Source of the DNA: JADJDM01 sp044352985
GTDB lineage: Bacteria; Bacteroidota; Bacteroidia; B-17B0; Aurantibacillaceae
DNA length: 64,000 bases
Assembly (NCBI GenBank): GCA_044352985.1
Contig: JBILCU010000011.1
Coordinates: forward strand, 58,757-122,756
Direction: 5' to 3'
A program made the position numbers and the translations under genes. Numbering within the stretch: the first letter of the stretch is position 1; each line of letters starts with the position of its first letter. Below are positions 34,809 through 43,942 of the stretch, piece by piece. The notes below the pieces were generated by a model. That model ran no database searches, had not been told where the DNA came from, and saw only the letters and a list, made by a program, of their open reading frames with translations.

Positions 34809-35765
34809 ATGGACATTTCAGTAGTTATACCACTTTTTAACGAGGAAGAATCGCTTCAGGAATTGCACGATTGGATTGTGCGTGTAATGAATGCAAATAA
34901 TTACTCCTACGAAATTCTGTTTATTGATGACGGTAGCAAAGATAAAAGTTGGGAGGTAGTAACGCTGCTTGGCGAAAAAAATCCTGCTGTTAAAGCTATT
35001 AAGTTTCGCAGAAATTATGGTAAATCACCAGCCTTACAAGTTGGTTTTGAATCCGCAGAAGGCAATGTGGTAATTACCATGGATGCAGATTTACAAGATA
35101 GTCCGGATGAAATTCCTGAGCTGTATGAAATGATTACCAAACAACAATTTGATTTGGTAAGCGGTTGGAAACAGAAACGATTTGATAATGCTATTACTAA
35201 AAATTTGCCCAGTAAAATTTATAACTGGACCAATCGTAAAATAAGCGGCATTCAATTACATGATATGAATTGTGGGTTAAAAGCCTATAAAAAAGAAGTG
35301 ATTAAATGCATTGAAGTGTATGGAGAAATGCATCGTTTTATTCCGGTTCTCGCAAAAAATGCAGGTTTTTCTAAAATTGGAGAAAAGGTGGTTCAACATC
35401 AAGCCAGAAAATATGGAGTTTCTAAGTTTGGCTGGGATCGTTTTATCAATGGATTTCTTGATTTAATGACGATTACCTTTATTTCCCGTTTTGGTAAACG
35501 CCCAATGCACCTTTTTGGTTTACTAGGTACGTTTATGTTTATTTTCGGTTTTGGTGTTGCGTTTTATTTGGGAGCAGATAAATTATATCATATCATCAAT
35601 AACACGCGGGCCCCAAAAGTTGCCGAAAATCCATTTTTCTTTATTGCATTAACCACTATGATTTTAGGTACATTGTTGTTTATTGCCGGGTTTATTGGCG
35701 AATTGATTTTAAGAAACAGTCCTGTAAGAAATAATTACCTACTCGATAAAAAAATAAATCTTTAA
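34809..35765 (+). CDS. Membrane glycosyltransferase family 2 (DPMS/GtrB-like)
   Basis: The product has 318 residues when started at the ATG at 34809; a TTG at 34791 gives a less typical N terminus. It has a GT-A domain (ISVVIPLFNEEESL, FIDDGSKDKS, MDADLQDSPDEIPEL, CGLKAYKKEV) and two C-terminal transmembrane helices (about 228-255 and 274-300). Such enzymes load a sugar onto the lipid carrier undecaprenyl or dolichyl phosphate, as GtrB and ArnC do. The following gene is an unrelated peptidase after 54 bp. Confidence 0.9.
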   Translation: MDISVVIPLFNEEESLQELHDWIVRVMNANNYSYEILFIDDGSKDKSWEVVTLLGEKNPAVKAIKFRRNYGKSPALQVGFESAEGNVVITMDADLQDSPDEIPELYEMITKQQFDLVSGWKQKRFDNAITKNLPSKIYNWTNRKISGIQLHDMNCGLKAYKKEVIKCIEVYGEMHRFIPVLAKNAGFSKIGEKVVQHQARKYGVSKFGWDRFINGFLDLMTITFISRFGKRPMHLFGLLGTFMFIFGFGVAFYLGADKLYHIINNTRAPKVAENPFFFIALTTMILGTLLFIAGFIGELILRNSPVRNNYLLDKKINL

Positions 35766-35819
35766 TGGTCATTCAAATTAGAATGCACAAATTGTTTAAC
35801 TCAAACAACTGTAATCAAA

Positions 35820-37982
35820 ATGAAAAAAATTATTTTATCAACTATTGCATTTAGTATTTCATTCTTAATTGCAAAAGCCGACGAAGGCATGTGGTTGCCA
35901 TTTTTGTTGAAACAACTTAATGAGCAAGACATGAAAAAAAATGGATGTAAGCTTACAGCAGAAGATATTTACAGCATCAATAAATCAAGTTTAAAAGATG
36001 CCATTGTACAATTTGGTGGTGGCTGTACCGGTGAAATTATTTCTAATCAAGGACTATTGTTAACCAATCATCATTGTGGTTACGGACAAATCGCTAGCCA
36101 TAGCACGGTTGAAAAAGATTATTTAACAAATGGTTTTTGGGCAATGAATAAATCTGAAGAGCTTCCAAATCCAGGATTAACCGCTATGTTTATCATTCGC
36201 ATGGAAGATGTTACTGATAAAGTAACTAAAAACATTCAAGCAAACTTTACAGCTGCACAAAAAGATTCTGCGATGAAATCAAACTTAAAAATGATTGAAA
36301 CAGAAGCGGTAAAAGGCACGCATTATGAAGCATTTACTCGTCCGTTTTATTACGGTAACATGTATATTTTATTTATCACAGAAACGTTTAAAGATGTTCG
36401 TTTGGTGGGTGCTCCACCTTCATTCATTGGTAAATTTGGCGGAGATACAGATAACTGGGTATGGCCTCGTCACACCGGTGATTTTTCTATTTTCAGAATT
36501 TATGCCGGAAAAGATAATAAACCAGCTGAGTATTCAAAAGACAATATTCCTTATGTTCCAAAACGTTCATTAAGTATTAATATCAAAGGAACAGAAGAAG
36601 GTGATTTTACCATGGTGTATGGGTTTCCTGGAAGAACACAAGAGTATTTGTTTAGCGATGGCGTTGAAATGCTGATGAGTAAAAGCGATCCGGTAAAAGT
36701 TGACCTTCGCGAAAAACGCTTAGCCATCATGGATAAATACATGAAAGCCGATGACCAAACACGAATTAATTATGCGGCCAATTATGCTTCAGTTGCAAAC
36801 TACTGGAAGAAATGGTTAGGTGAAATGACCGGATTAAAACAATCAAAAGCGGTAGATAAAAAACTAGAATGGGAAAAACAATTCTTGCAACAAATAGCTT
36901 CAAATCCTGAAGACAATAAAAAGTTCAGCGAATTATTTAATGACTTTAAAAAAGTATATGCTGAGTATTCCATTTATATTAAGCAATTGGATTATTTAAG
37001 CGAAGGATTGTATGGTATCAATTCCTTTATCTACGCAAGAAATTTTGACAAATTAGTAAATGACTGGAAAGATTACAAAGCAGGAAAAAATGAAAATTTC
37101 CAGAAAAATTTTGAAAAAACAAAAACAACATTGATTGGTTTCCATAAAACCAACAGCAAAGAAATGGATAAGGAATTAATGGCAAAAATGTTGGAGATGT
37201 ATGATAAAGGATTAAGTAAAACGGAAAAAGTTCCATACATCGACTCTCTAATTGCCTCTTATGAAGGCAACACACAACGATTAGCAAATGACTTGTACAC
37301 AAAAAGTGCTTTGTTGGATGTAGATCAATTACAAAATATACTGAATGACTTAGATAATAAAATTTCTTCCATAACAACTGATCCATTATATGTTTTATTT
37401 AGTAAAACAAACTCGTTTTATAATGCAAAAGTTCGTCCAAACACACAGAAATTAGATGCACAATTGAACGAAATGTATAAAACATACATGGCAGGGCAAA
37501 TGAAATACATGAAGCACAAAGCATTCTATCCCGATGCTAATTCTACCTTACGAGTTACGTATGGCAAAGTAAAAGGATCAAAGCCAAGAGATGGAGTAAC
37601 TTATGACTATTATACAACTTTAGATGGTATCATGGAAAAAGAGAATCCTGCTATTGATGATTATGTAGTATTTCCAAAACTAAAAGAATTGTATGCTAAA
37701 AAAGATTACGGGCAATATGCAGATAAAAACGGAAAATTACGTGTGGCTTTTATTGCCTCCAACCACACAACAGGTGGAAATAGTGGTAGCCCGGTATTAA
37801 ATGCAAAAGGTGAACTTATTGGCACTAACTTCGACAGGGCATGGGAAGGCACCATGAGTGATGTAATGTATAATTCCTCCATTTGCAGAAACATTACATT
37901 AGATGTGCGTTACACACTTTTCGTAATTGATAAATATGCTGGCGCAGGTTATTTGATTAATGAAATGAAAATTGTGAAGTAA
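35820..37982 (+). CDS. S46 family dipeptidyl-peptidase, DPP11-like
   Basis: The 720-residue protein has a signal peptide (about 20 residues) and the S46 catalytic groups. These are His85 in LLLTNHHCGYG, an Asp in NWVWPRHTGDFS (about 221) and Ser655 in TGGNSGSPV. Residue 673 is Arg (TNFDRAWEG), exactly 18 after the catalytic Ser. In Porphyromonas gingivalis DPP11, Arg673 selects Asp/Glu at P1, whereas DPP7 has Gly there. The enzyme should release dipeptides with an acidic second residue in the periplasm. It has the same total length as P. gingivalis DPP11. It stands as a single gene. Confidence 0.93.
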   Translation: MKKIILSTIAFSISFLIAKADEGMWLPFLLKQLNEQDMKKNGCKLTAEDIYSINKSSLKDAIVQFGGGCTGEIISNQGLLLTNHHCGYGQIASHSTVEKDYLTNGFWAMNKSEELPNPGLTAMFIIRMEDVTDKVTKNIQANFTAAQKDSAMKSNLKMIETEAVKGTHYEAFTRPFYYGNMYILFITETFKDVRLVGAPPSFIGKFGGDTDNWVWPRHTGDFSIFRIYAGKDNKPAEYSKDNIPYVPKRSLSINIKGTEEGDFTMVYGFPGRTQEYLFSDGVEMLMSKSDPVKVDLREKRLAIMDKYMKADDQTRINYAANYASVANYWKKWLGEMTGLKQSKAVDKKLEWEKQFLQQIASNPEDNKKFSELFNDFKKVYAEYSIYIKQLDYLSEGLYGINSFIYARNFDKLVNDWKDYKAGKNENFQKNFEKTKTTLIGFHKTNSKEMDKELMAKMLEMYDKGLSKTEKVPYIDSLIASYEGNTQRLANDLYTKSALLDVDQLQNILNDLDNKISSITTDPLYVLFSKTNSFYNAKVRPNTQKLDAQLNEMYKTYMAGQMKYMKHKAFYPDANSTLRVTYGKVKGSKPRDGVTYDYYTTLDGIMEKENPAIDDYVVFPKLKELYAKKDYGQYADKNGKLRVAFIASNHTTGGNSGSPVLNAKGELIGTNFDRAWEGTMSDVMYNSSICRNITLDVRYTLFVIDKYAGAGYLINEMKIVK

Positions 37983-38063
37983 TTAATATAAACACCATTT
38001 TTTAGCTTAACAATTTCATTATTGTAAAAATTTGTTTTTATTTCGTGTTATTAAATTAAAAAA

Positions 38064-38918
38064 ATGAAAAAAAAATACACTTTCTTGTTTTGCATTATTG
38101 CGCTATCATTAATAAGTTCGGCATTTAAAACCATATTAAATAGCGGAGGAAAAGCAGGCAAAACAGGTTCTCCTGGAGAAACAACTTGTAATAGTTGTCA
38201 CGGAACAGCAGGAACCGGATCAATTGCTATTGATTTACCAACTGAACTCCAAGGAGGCGCATCCTACACTTTAGGTCAAACCTATACTATTTCTGTTACA
38301 TTAAGCCAAAATACTTATAGCTTATTTGGGTTTGGATTCGAAGCCTTAAAAGCAAATGGCGCAAATGGTGGAAATTTAACACCAGGAACAGGAACACAGG
38401 CACTTAACATTAATGTATTAGGTAATTCTCGTAAAAACATTGTTCATACATTTGGGGCAGGTGCGTCAGCAAACTCTCACACATTTACTTTTACATGGAC
38501 TGCGCCAAGTACAAACGATGGAGATATTACTTTTTACACAGCAGGTATCGCAGCAGATGGTTCTGGTTCTCCAAATTCAAATGATAAAACGTATTCTACA
38601 AGTTTAGTAATTCCTGCACCTCAAAGTGTTGGAGTTGATGAGCAAGTTAGTAATGAAAGCGGAATTTTTATTTCAACAAATCCGAATAGCGAAAGTGTTT
38701 ATTTTAATTATTCACTTAACAAAAACTCAAAAGTAAAAGCTGAACTTTTTAATTTAGAAGGAAAAGCGATTGAGTTATTTAATGAAAATCAATCTTCAGG
38801 AAACGTGAAAAAAGAGATTGAAATTGAGTTTTTAAATCTTGCTAACGGAATTTATTTTGTTTCACTTGAGGTTGATGGAAATAAGACAAGCACCAAGAAA
38901 ATTATCATCAATAGATAA
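38064..38918 (+). CDS. Choice-of-anchor V domain protein with CxxCH and T9SS sorting tail
   Basis: The 284-residue secreted protein has a signal peptide and a single heme-type CxxCH motif in TTCNSCHGTAG (Cys42, Cys45, His46). A reelin-like (choice-of-anchor V) beta domain follows (LGQTYTISVTLSQ, FGFGFEALK), then a T9SS type A sorting domain (about 210-284, ending KKIIINR). The one CxxCH suggests a c-type heme or structural metal, but no cytochrome biogenesis genes lie nearby. It is exported to the surface. Function is unknown. Confidence 0.8.
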   Translation: MKKKYTFLFCIIALSLISSAFKTILNSGGKAGKTGSPGETTCNSCHGTAGTGSIAIDLPTELQGGASYTLGQTYTISVTLSQNTYSLFGFGFEALKANGANGGNLTPGTGTQALNINVLGNSRKNIVHTFGAGASANSHTFTFTWTAPSTNDGDITFYTAGIAADGSGSPNSNDKTYSTSLVIPAPQSVGVDEQVSNESGIFISTNPNSESVYFNYSLNKNSKVKAELFNLEGKAIELFNENQSSGNVKKEIEIEFLNLANGIYFVSLEVDGNKTSTKKIIINR

Positions 38919-38926
38919 TTGATTTT

Positions 38927-39550
38927 TTAGCAAGCCTCACTTACTACTTCTTGCACTTCATCCGGTAAAAGTCGTTTCAATAAACCTTCTATACCTGATT
39001 TTAAAGTCATTTTACTGCTTGGACAGCCACTGCATGCGCCTTTCATTTGAACGGTAACTACGCCATCTTTAAATGATTTAAATACAATTAATCCACCGTC
39101 TTGCTCAACAGCAGGACGTATGTATTGTTCTAATATCTCAATGATTTTGTTTTCAGTTTCGCTTTGAGGCGCATTGTGCTCCGTAAATACGGTTTCTTTT
39201 TTTGAAAAAGAGGAGTCAACCGCCACGTCTTGTTTTGGTAATTCATTTATCAGTTGTCCTCCTTTGTTGAGGTATTCTGTAATAAACAAACGTAATTCAA
39301 TCATAATTTCATCCCATGAAATGAAATCAGCTTTGGTAACTGTAATGTAGTTTTGAGCAACAAATAACTGCTTAACAAATGGAAACTCAAATAACTTCTT
39401 AATTAAAGGCGCACCTTCTGCCTCATTGCCCGAAGTATAACCTGCAGTTGCTCCGTTTTCGATTAACAGTTTATTGGCAACAAATTTTAAAGAAGCCGGA
39501 TTTGGTGTGCTTTCTACATAAAAAGCAAATGGGATAAAAGTTGTTTCCAT
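38927..39550 (-). CDS. Nfu-type iron-sulfur cluster scaffold/carrier protein
   Basis: The 207-residue protein combines an Nfu N-terminal domain (about 10-95: TPNPASLKF, LFEFPFVKQLF) with a C-terminal NifU domain. The latter has the cluster-binding CxxC in GACSGCPSSK (Cys173, Cys176). It carries 4Fe-4S clusters to recipient enzymes. It is divergent from nadB, which in this organism may use flavin only. No isc/suf genes are in the window. Confidence 0.9.
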   Translation of the reverse strand: METTFIPFAFYVESTPNPASLKFVANKLLIENGATAGYTSGNEAEGAPLIKKLFEFPFVKQLFVAQNYITVTKADFISWDEIMIELRLFITEYLNKGGQLINELPKQDVAVDSSFSKKETVFTEHNAPQSETENKIIEILEQYIRPAVEQDGGLIVFKSFKDGVVTVQMKGACSGCPSSKMTLKSGIEGLLKRLLPDEVQEVVSEAC

Positions 39551-39645
39551 TATTAAACAGATTTAGTTTATTTTGTGTTGCAAAATTAATTATTAAATAA
39601 TGAGATGAACTTGATTTGTTTCTCAAAAAAACTAAACAAAATAAC

Positions 39646-41205
39646 ATGAGGCAAAAAGTTGATTTTTTAATTATAGGTTCGGGTATAGCAGGATTGAGTT
39701 ACGCACTGAAAGTAGCAGAACATGGTTCTGTTTTCATTATCACCAAATCCAACGAAGATGAGTCGAATACTAAATATGCTCAAGGTGGCATAGCAGCTGT
39801 TTTATATGAAGGTGATTCGCATGAAAAACATGTTGAAGACACGTTGATTGCAGGAGCCGGATTATGCGATGAACAAATTGTAAAAATTGTTGTGGAAGAA
39901 GGAACTGATCGAGTGAAAGAACTGATAGATTTAGGTGCTAACTTCGACAAAACTTCCGATGGTGAATTTGATTTGGCAAAAGAAGGCGGACACTCAGAAC
40001 ATCGCATTTTACATCACAAAGACATTACCGGCTGGGAAATTGAACGCGCATTGCTTGCAAAAATAAGAGCACATCAAAATATTACGGTATTCGACCATTA
40101 TTTCGCAATTGATATTATCACGCAACATCATTTAGGAAAACTTGTTACTTCACAAACACCTGATATTACTTGTTTTGGCGCTTATGTATTAAATACACGC
40201 AATAATAAAATTGAAACCATTCTTGCAAAAAATACCGTAATGGCAACAGGTGGAACGGGGCATGTTTATGCAACCACTACCAATCCAACTATTGCAACTG
40301 GAGATGGCATTGCTATGGTTTACCGTGCAAAAGGCCATGTACGTGATATGGAATTTATGCAGTTTCATCCCACATCATTATATAACCCAACTGAAAACCC
40401 AAGTTTTTTAATTACCGAGGCCATTCGTGGATTTGGAGCTGTACTCAGGAATCAGGAGGAAAAAGAGTTCATGAAAAAATACGATGAACGAGAGAGTTTA
40501 GCTCCACGCGATATTGTAGCAAGAGCAATTGATACCGAAATGAAATTACGTGGCGAAGATTTTGTTTACCTCGATTGCCGACACCTCGACCGTAAAGGAT
40601 TTATTGAGCATTTCCCAAACATTTACAATAAGTGTATGAGTTTAGGAATTGACCCGTTTAAACACATGATTCCGGTTGTGCCTGCCGCACATTATTTGTG
40701 TGGAGGAATAGTTGTAAATGAATATGGAAAAACAACCATTAATAATTTGTATGCCATTGGCGAATGTGCTGGAACAGGTCTGCATGGCGCAAATCGTTTG
40801 GCAAGTAACTCTTTATTAGAAGCATTGGTTTTTGCACATCGAGCCGCAATTGATGCTATTGAACAGTTGGCTAAAATTTCATTTCAGGAAAATATTCCTG
40901 ATTGGAATGCAGAAGGAATGGAAACCCCTGAAGAGATGATTTTAATTACTCAAAGCAAACGCGAAGTGCAACAAATTATGAGCAACTACGTTGGAATTGT
41001 TCGCTCCGAACTTCGCTTAAAAAGAGCTTTTGATAGATTAGAAATTATATATAAAGAAAACGAAGCGCTTTACGATAAAACTATTATTTCGCCGAAACTG
41101 TGCGAATTAAGAAACCTGATATGTATCGGTTATCTTATCATTAAACACGCAATGCGCCGAAAAGAAAGCGTTGGCTTGCATTATATGGTAAAATTTCATC
41201 AATAG
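39646..41205 (+). CDS. nadB: L-aspartate oxidase
   Basis: The 519-residue flavoprotein oxidises L-aspartate to iminoaspartate in NAD synthesis. It has the FAD-binding GSGIAGLSYALK near the N terminus, NTKYAQGGIAAVL, MATGGTGHVYATTTNP, FMQFHPTSLY, the catalytic RGFGAVLRN region, and GECAGTGLHGANRLASNSLLEALV. The ATG at 39646 was chosen; a TTG ten codons upstream adds a basic stretch not seen in the family. nadA and nadC are not in the window. Confidence 0.95.
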   Translation: MRQKVDFLIIGSGIAGLSYALKVAEHGSVFIITKSNEDESNTKYAQGGIAAVLYEGDSHEKHVEDTLIAGAGLCDEQIVKIVVEEGTDRVKELIDLGANFDKTSDGEFDLAKEGGHSEHRILHHKDITGWEIERALLAKIRAHQNITVFDHYFAIDIITQHHLGKLVTSQTPDITCFGAYVLNTRNNKIETILAKNTVMATGGTGHVYATTTNPTIATGDGIAMVYRAKGHVRDMEFMQFHPTSLYNPTENPSFLITEAIRGFGAVLRNQEEKEFMKKYDERESLAPRDIVARAIDTEMKLRGEDFVYLDCRHLDRKGFIEHFPNIYNKCMSLGIDPFKHMIPVVPAAHYLCGGIVVNEYGKTTINNLYAIGECAGTGLHGANRLASNSLLEALVFAHRAAIDAIEQLAKISFQENIPDWNAEGMETPEEMILITQSKREVQQIMSNYVGIVRSELRLKRAFDRLEIIYKENEALYDKTIISPKLCELRNLICIGYLIIKHAMRRKESVGLHYMVKFHQ

Positions 41206-41227
41206 TTTTTTGTACGTGTAATAACTT

Positions 41228-41235
41228 TATCTTTG
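41228..41235 (+). promoter_or_regulatory. -7 box immediately before gldC
   Basis: TATCTTTG matches TAnnTTTG and ends 4 nt before the gldC ATG at 41240, again implying a leaderless or nearly leaderless transcript. Confidence 0.45.
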
Positions 41236-41239
41236 CGCC

Positions 41240-41563
41240 ATGACAACATCCGAAATAAAATTTTTAGTTACCGTTGATGAAAATCATTTGCCTAACAAAA
41301 TTAAGTGGGAGGCAAAAGAAGCTGGTGAGCAGGGAGATTGCAACAGCATTATGCTAGCCATGTGGGATAAAAATGAAAATAATACCATGCGTATCGACTT
41401 ATGGACAAAAGATATGAGTGTGGATGAAATGAAAAAATTTTATCATCAAAACATCATTACACTAACTGATACTTACGTGCGCGCCACCGGTGATGAAAAA
41501 ACAGCAAACAAAGTTCGTGCATTCTTGAAGGAATTAGGTAAAGAAATGAACGTGTTGTCATAA
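41240..41563 (+). CDS. gldC: Gliding motility protein GldC
   Basis: The 107-residue cytoplasmic protein matches GldC throughout: MTTSEIKFLVTVDENHLPNK, then LAMWDKNENNTMRIDLWTKD, and an FYHQNIITLTDTYVRAT helix. In Flavobacterium, GldC supports gliding with GldB and is not essential. No gldB is adjacent here. GldC also occurs in non-gliding members, so motility cannot be deduced from it alone. Confidence 0.9.
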   Translation: MTTSEIKFLVTVDENHLPNKIKWEAKEAGEQGDCNSIMLAMWDKNENNTMRIDLWTKDMSVDEMKKFYHQNIITLTDTYVRATGDEKTANKVRAFLKELGKEMNVLS

Positions 41564-41593
41564 CTAAATTATAAATTAACTAAAACTATACTA

Positions 41594-42686
41594 ATGTTTA
41601 CTACAGACCAACTAAAAGATGTGTTGGAACGCACGAGTGCGTTGAGGGGGCATCTTTGACTTCGATAGTAAGTTAAAAGAAATCGAAGAGGAAGAAGAAA
41701 AAACGCATGATCCTAATTTTTGGAACGATGCAAAAAAAGCAGAAGAAATTCTGAAAAAAATTCAACAGAAAAAAACATGGACATCTGCTTTTTCCGAACT
41801 AAATGGCTTGGTAGATGACTTGAATACACTTTACGAGTTTTTTAAAGAAGGCGAAGCAACTGAAGAAGAAGTACAGCATGCTTTCGATGCTGCTTTTAAA
41901 AAGCTGGAAGACCTTGAGTTTAAAAACATGCTTCGAGGCAAAGAAGATCCATTAAACTGTATTTTAGAAATTAATGCAGGCGCAGGCGGAACTGAAAGTT
42001 GCGACTGGGCAAGTATGCTGATGCGCATGTATATCATGTGGGCAGAGAAAAAAGGCTATAAGGTAAATCAATTAGATGTTAATGATGGTGATGTGGCCGG
42101 AATCAAATCCTGCTCCTTACAAATAGAAGGCGACTTTGCATATGGTTATTTAAAAGCGGAAAATGGGGTTCACCGTTTGGTTAGAATCAGCCCTTTTGAT
42201 GCTAATGCCAAACGTCATACCTCTTTTGCTTCAGTTTACGTATATCCTGTAATTGATGAAACTATCGAAATCAATATTAATCCAGGTGATGTAGAGATGC
42301 AAACATCTCGATCGGGTGGTGCAGGAGGGCAGAATGTAAATAAGGTAGAAACCAAAGTACAGCTTACGCATAAACCAACCGGAATTATTGTTGTTTGTCA
42401 AATTGAACGTTCACAATTAGGAAACCGTGAACGCGCCATGCAAATGTTAAAATCACAGTTGTATGAAATAGAAATGCGCAAACGCAATGAGTTAAAAAAT
42501 GCGGTAGAGGAAGGTAAAATGAAAATTGAATGGGGCTCTCAAATCAGAAGTTACGTGTTGCATCCGTACAAGATGGTAAATGACGTGCGTACTGAATTAA
42601 AAATTACTGATGCTGAGGGTGTTTTAAATGGAGATTTAGACGAGCTGATAAAAGCTTATCTAATGAGTCAGGGAAGTAAAAACTAA
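41594..42686 (+). CDS. prfB: Peptide chain release factor 2 with programmed +1 frameshift
   Basis: The start is ATG 41594. Codons 1-21 (MFTTDQLKDVLERTSALRGH, L) reach an in-frame TGA at 41657-41659. A +1 shift at CTT-TGA-C continues as LDFDSKLKEIEEEEE through to the stop at 42684-42686, giving 363 residues. The AGGGGG just upstream acts as the Shine-Dalgarno-like stimulator of the classic RF2 autoregulatory site. The downstream part has the RF2 stop-recognition tripeptide SPF (RISPFDANAKRH) and the peptidyl hydrolysis motif GGQ (SGGAGGQNVNKVETK). It releases peptides at UGA and UAA. Its end overlaps the convergent DUF1015 gene by 4 bp. Confidence 0.96.
41644..41660 (+). promoter_or_regulatory. 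RF2 programmed frameshift site
   Basis: The elements occur in the canonical order: purine-rich AGGGGG, a 3-nt spacer codon, CTT at 41654-41656, in-frame TGA at 41657-41659 and a following C. When RF2 is scarce the ribosome slips +1 from CTT to the overlapping TTT and reads GAC. This makes expression depend on RF2 level. Confidence 0.93.
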
Positions 42687-43942
42687 GAAACATTTTCTTC
42701 CTCTAAATTAAAAATTACTAGGCCACTACGCATTTTGGGTTCTACCCAAGTGCTTTTTGGAGGCATAATGTTATTGGTGTCTGCAATCCATTTTAAATGA
42801 TTCATTTCAACAGGGAATAAGGCAAAAGCTACTTCTGCTTTACCTGAGTCAACAAGGTTTTTAAGCTCTTTGCTACCTTTAATTCCAGGTACAAAAGCTA
42901 TACGCTTATCAGTTTTTAAATCGTGAATATTTAAAATAGGGGAGAGCACATGTGTTGTTAAAATAGCTGCATCTAAACTTCCTACAGGATCATTGGAATT
43001 ATATGTTCCGTTTTTTGCATTTAAAGCAAACCACTTGTCTCGAAAATACATCCCAAGTTGATGTTTTTTTTCAGGGATAAAAATTTCAGAATGGACGGAC
43101 TTGATTTCAAATTTCTCAGCAATTTTGTTTAAAAAGTCATCATCACTCAATCCATTTAAATCCTTAACTATTCTGTTATATTCAACTATTCTAAGTTGTG
43201 TTTCAGGGAAGAAAGCACCTAAATAAAAATTAAATGCTTCATTGCCATAATAAGTTTTTTTATTTGCTCGTTTAGTTTTACCATACAAGGCAGATGATGC
43301 TGAACGATGATGTCCATCTGCAATGTAAATAGCCGGCATATCTTTAAATTGTTGTTTTATTACATTTACGTTTTCTTTATCAGAAACCGACCATAAAGTA
43401 TGACGAACCCTGTCTGTAGTTGTAAAATCGTAAACGGGTCTTTCCAAAATACTTACATGTATTAAATCGTCAATGATTTTATTATCAGGATAACAAAACA
43501 AAACAGGTTCTGCATTAAATTCACAAACATCTAAATATTCTTTTAATTTTTCCTCGCGTGAGGTAATAGTTTGTTCATGAATTTTTATTGTGCCATTTGT
43601 ATAATCATCAATTGCTGTACAGGCAATTATACCGGTGTAAGTATAGTTTTCTTTAATCTGTCGGTAGATGTAATAAGTGGGTTTCTCTTCTTTCAAAAAA
43701 ATGTTGTCCTTTATAAAAGAATTAAACCTGCGTTTAATTTTTTGTAAGCGTTCTTTTGACCCGGGACGAGTTTTTAATCCATCTTCAAAATCAGGATTAA
43801 TAATATGAAGAAACGTAAATGGGTTGCCTGCTAGTTTGTCTTTTAAATCTGCAGTAATATAACCATCTACTGAACGTGAAGCTACAAGATGTACTTTATC
43901 TGCTTGTGGACGAATTGCCCTAAAAGGTAAAATTGTAGCCAT
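42683..43942 (-). CDS. DUF1015 family protein
   Basis: This 419-residue protein matches DUF1015 from its start MATILPFRAIRP through VSILERPVYDFTTTDRVRHTLW, the AIYIADGHHRSASS motif (about 205-219) and a C-terminal WVEPKMRSGLVIF. The DGHHR motif recalls the DGxHR signature of the ParB/sulfiredoxin-like fold that includes the free-serine kinases SerK and SbnI. In Bacteroidota this family often lies next to serA, and here serA is upstream beyond the toxin-antitoxin pair. A role in serine metabolism is my inference. Its start overlaps the toxin stop by one base. Confidence 0.85.
   Translation of the reverse strand: MATILPFRAIRPQADKVHLVASRSVDGYITADLKDKLAGNPFTFLHIINPDFEDGLKTRPGSKERLQKIKRRFNSFIKDNIFLKEEKPTYYIYRQIKENYTYTGIIACTAIDDYTNGTIKIHEQTITSREEKLKEYLDVCEFNAEPVLFCYPDNKIIDDLIHVSILERPVYDFTTTDRVRHTLWSVSDKENVNVIKQQFKDMPAIYIADGHHRSASSALYGKTKRANKKTYYGNEAFNFYLGAFFPETQLRIVEYNRIVKDLNGLSDDDFLNKIAEKFEIKSVHSEIFIPEKKHQLGMYFRDKWFALNAKNGTYNSNDPVGSLDAAILTTHVLSPILNIHDLKTDKRIAFVPGIKGSKELKNLVDSGKAEVAFALFPVEMNHLKWIADTNNIMPPKSTWVEPKMRSGLVIFNLEEENVS

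Noticed and set aside
37027..37386. 119-codon minus-strand frame in the S46 peptidase gene
   Set aside because: It is antisense to conserved peptidase sequence and looks hydrophobic only because Lys/Glu codons read as Phe/Leu on the other strand.
41594..41810. prfB as a broken gene or sequencing frameshift
   Set aside because: The stop sits exactly at the canonical RF2 CTT-TGA-C slip site with a purine-rich stimulator, and the shifted frame continues as normal RF2.
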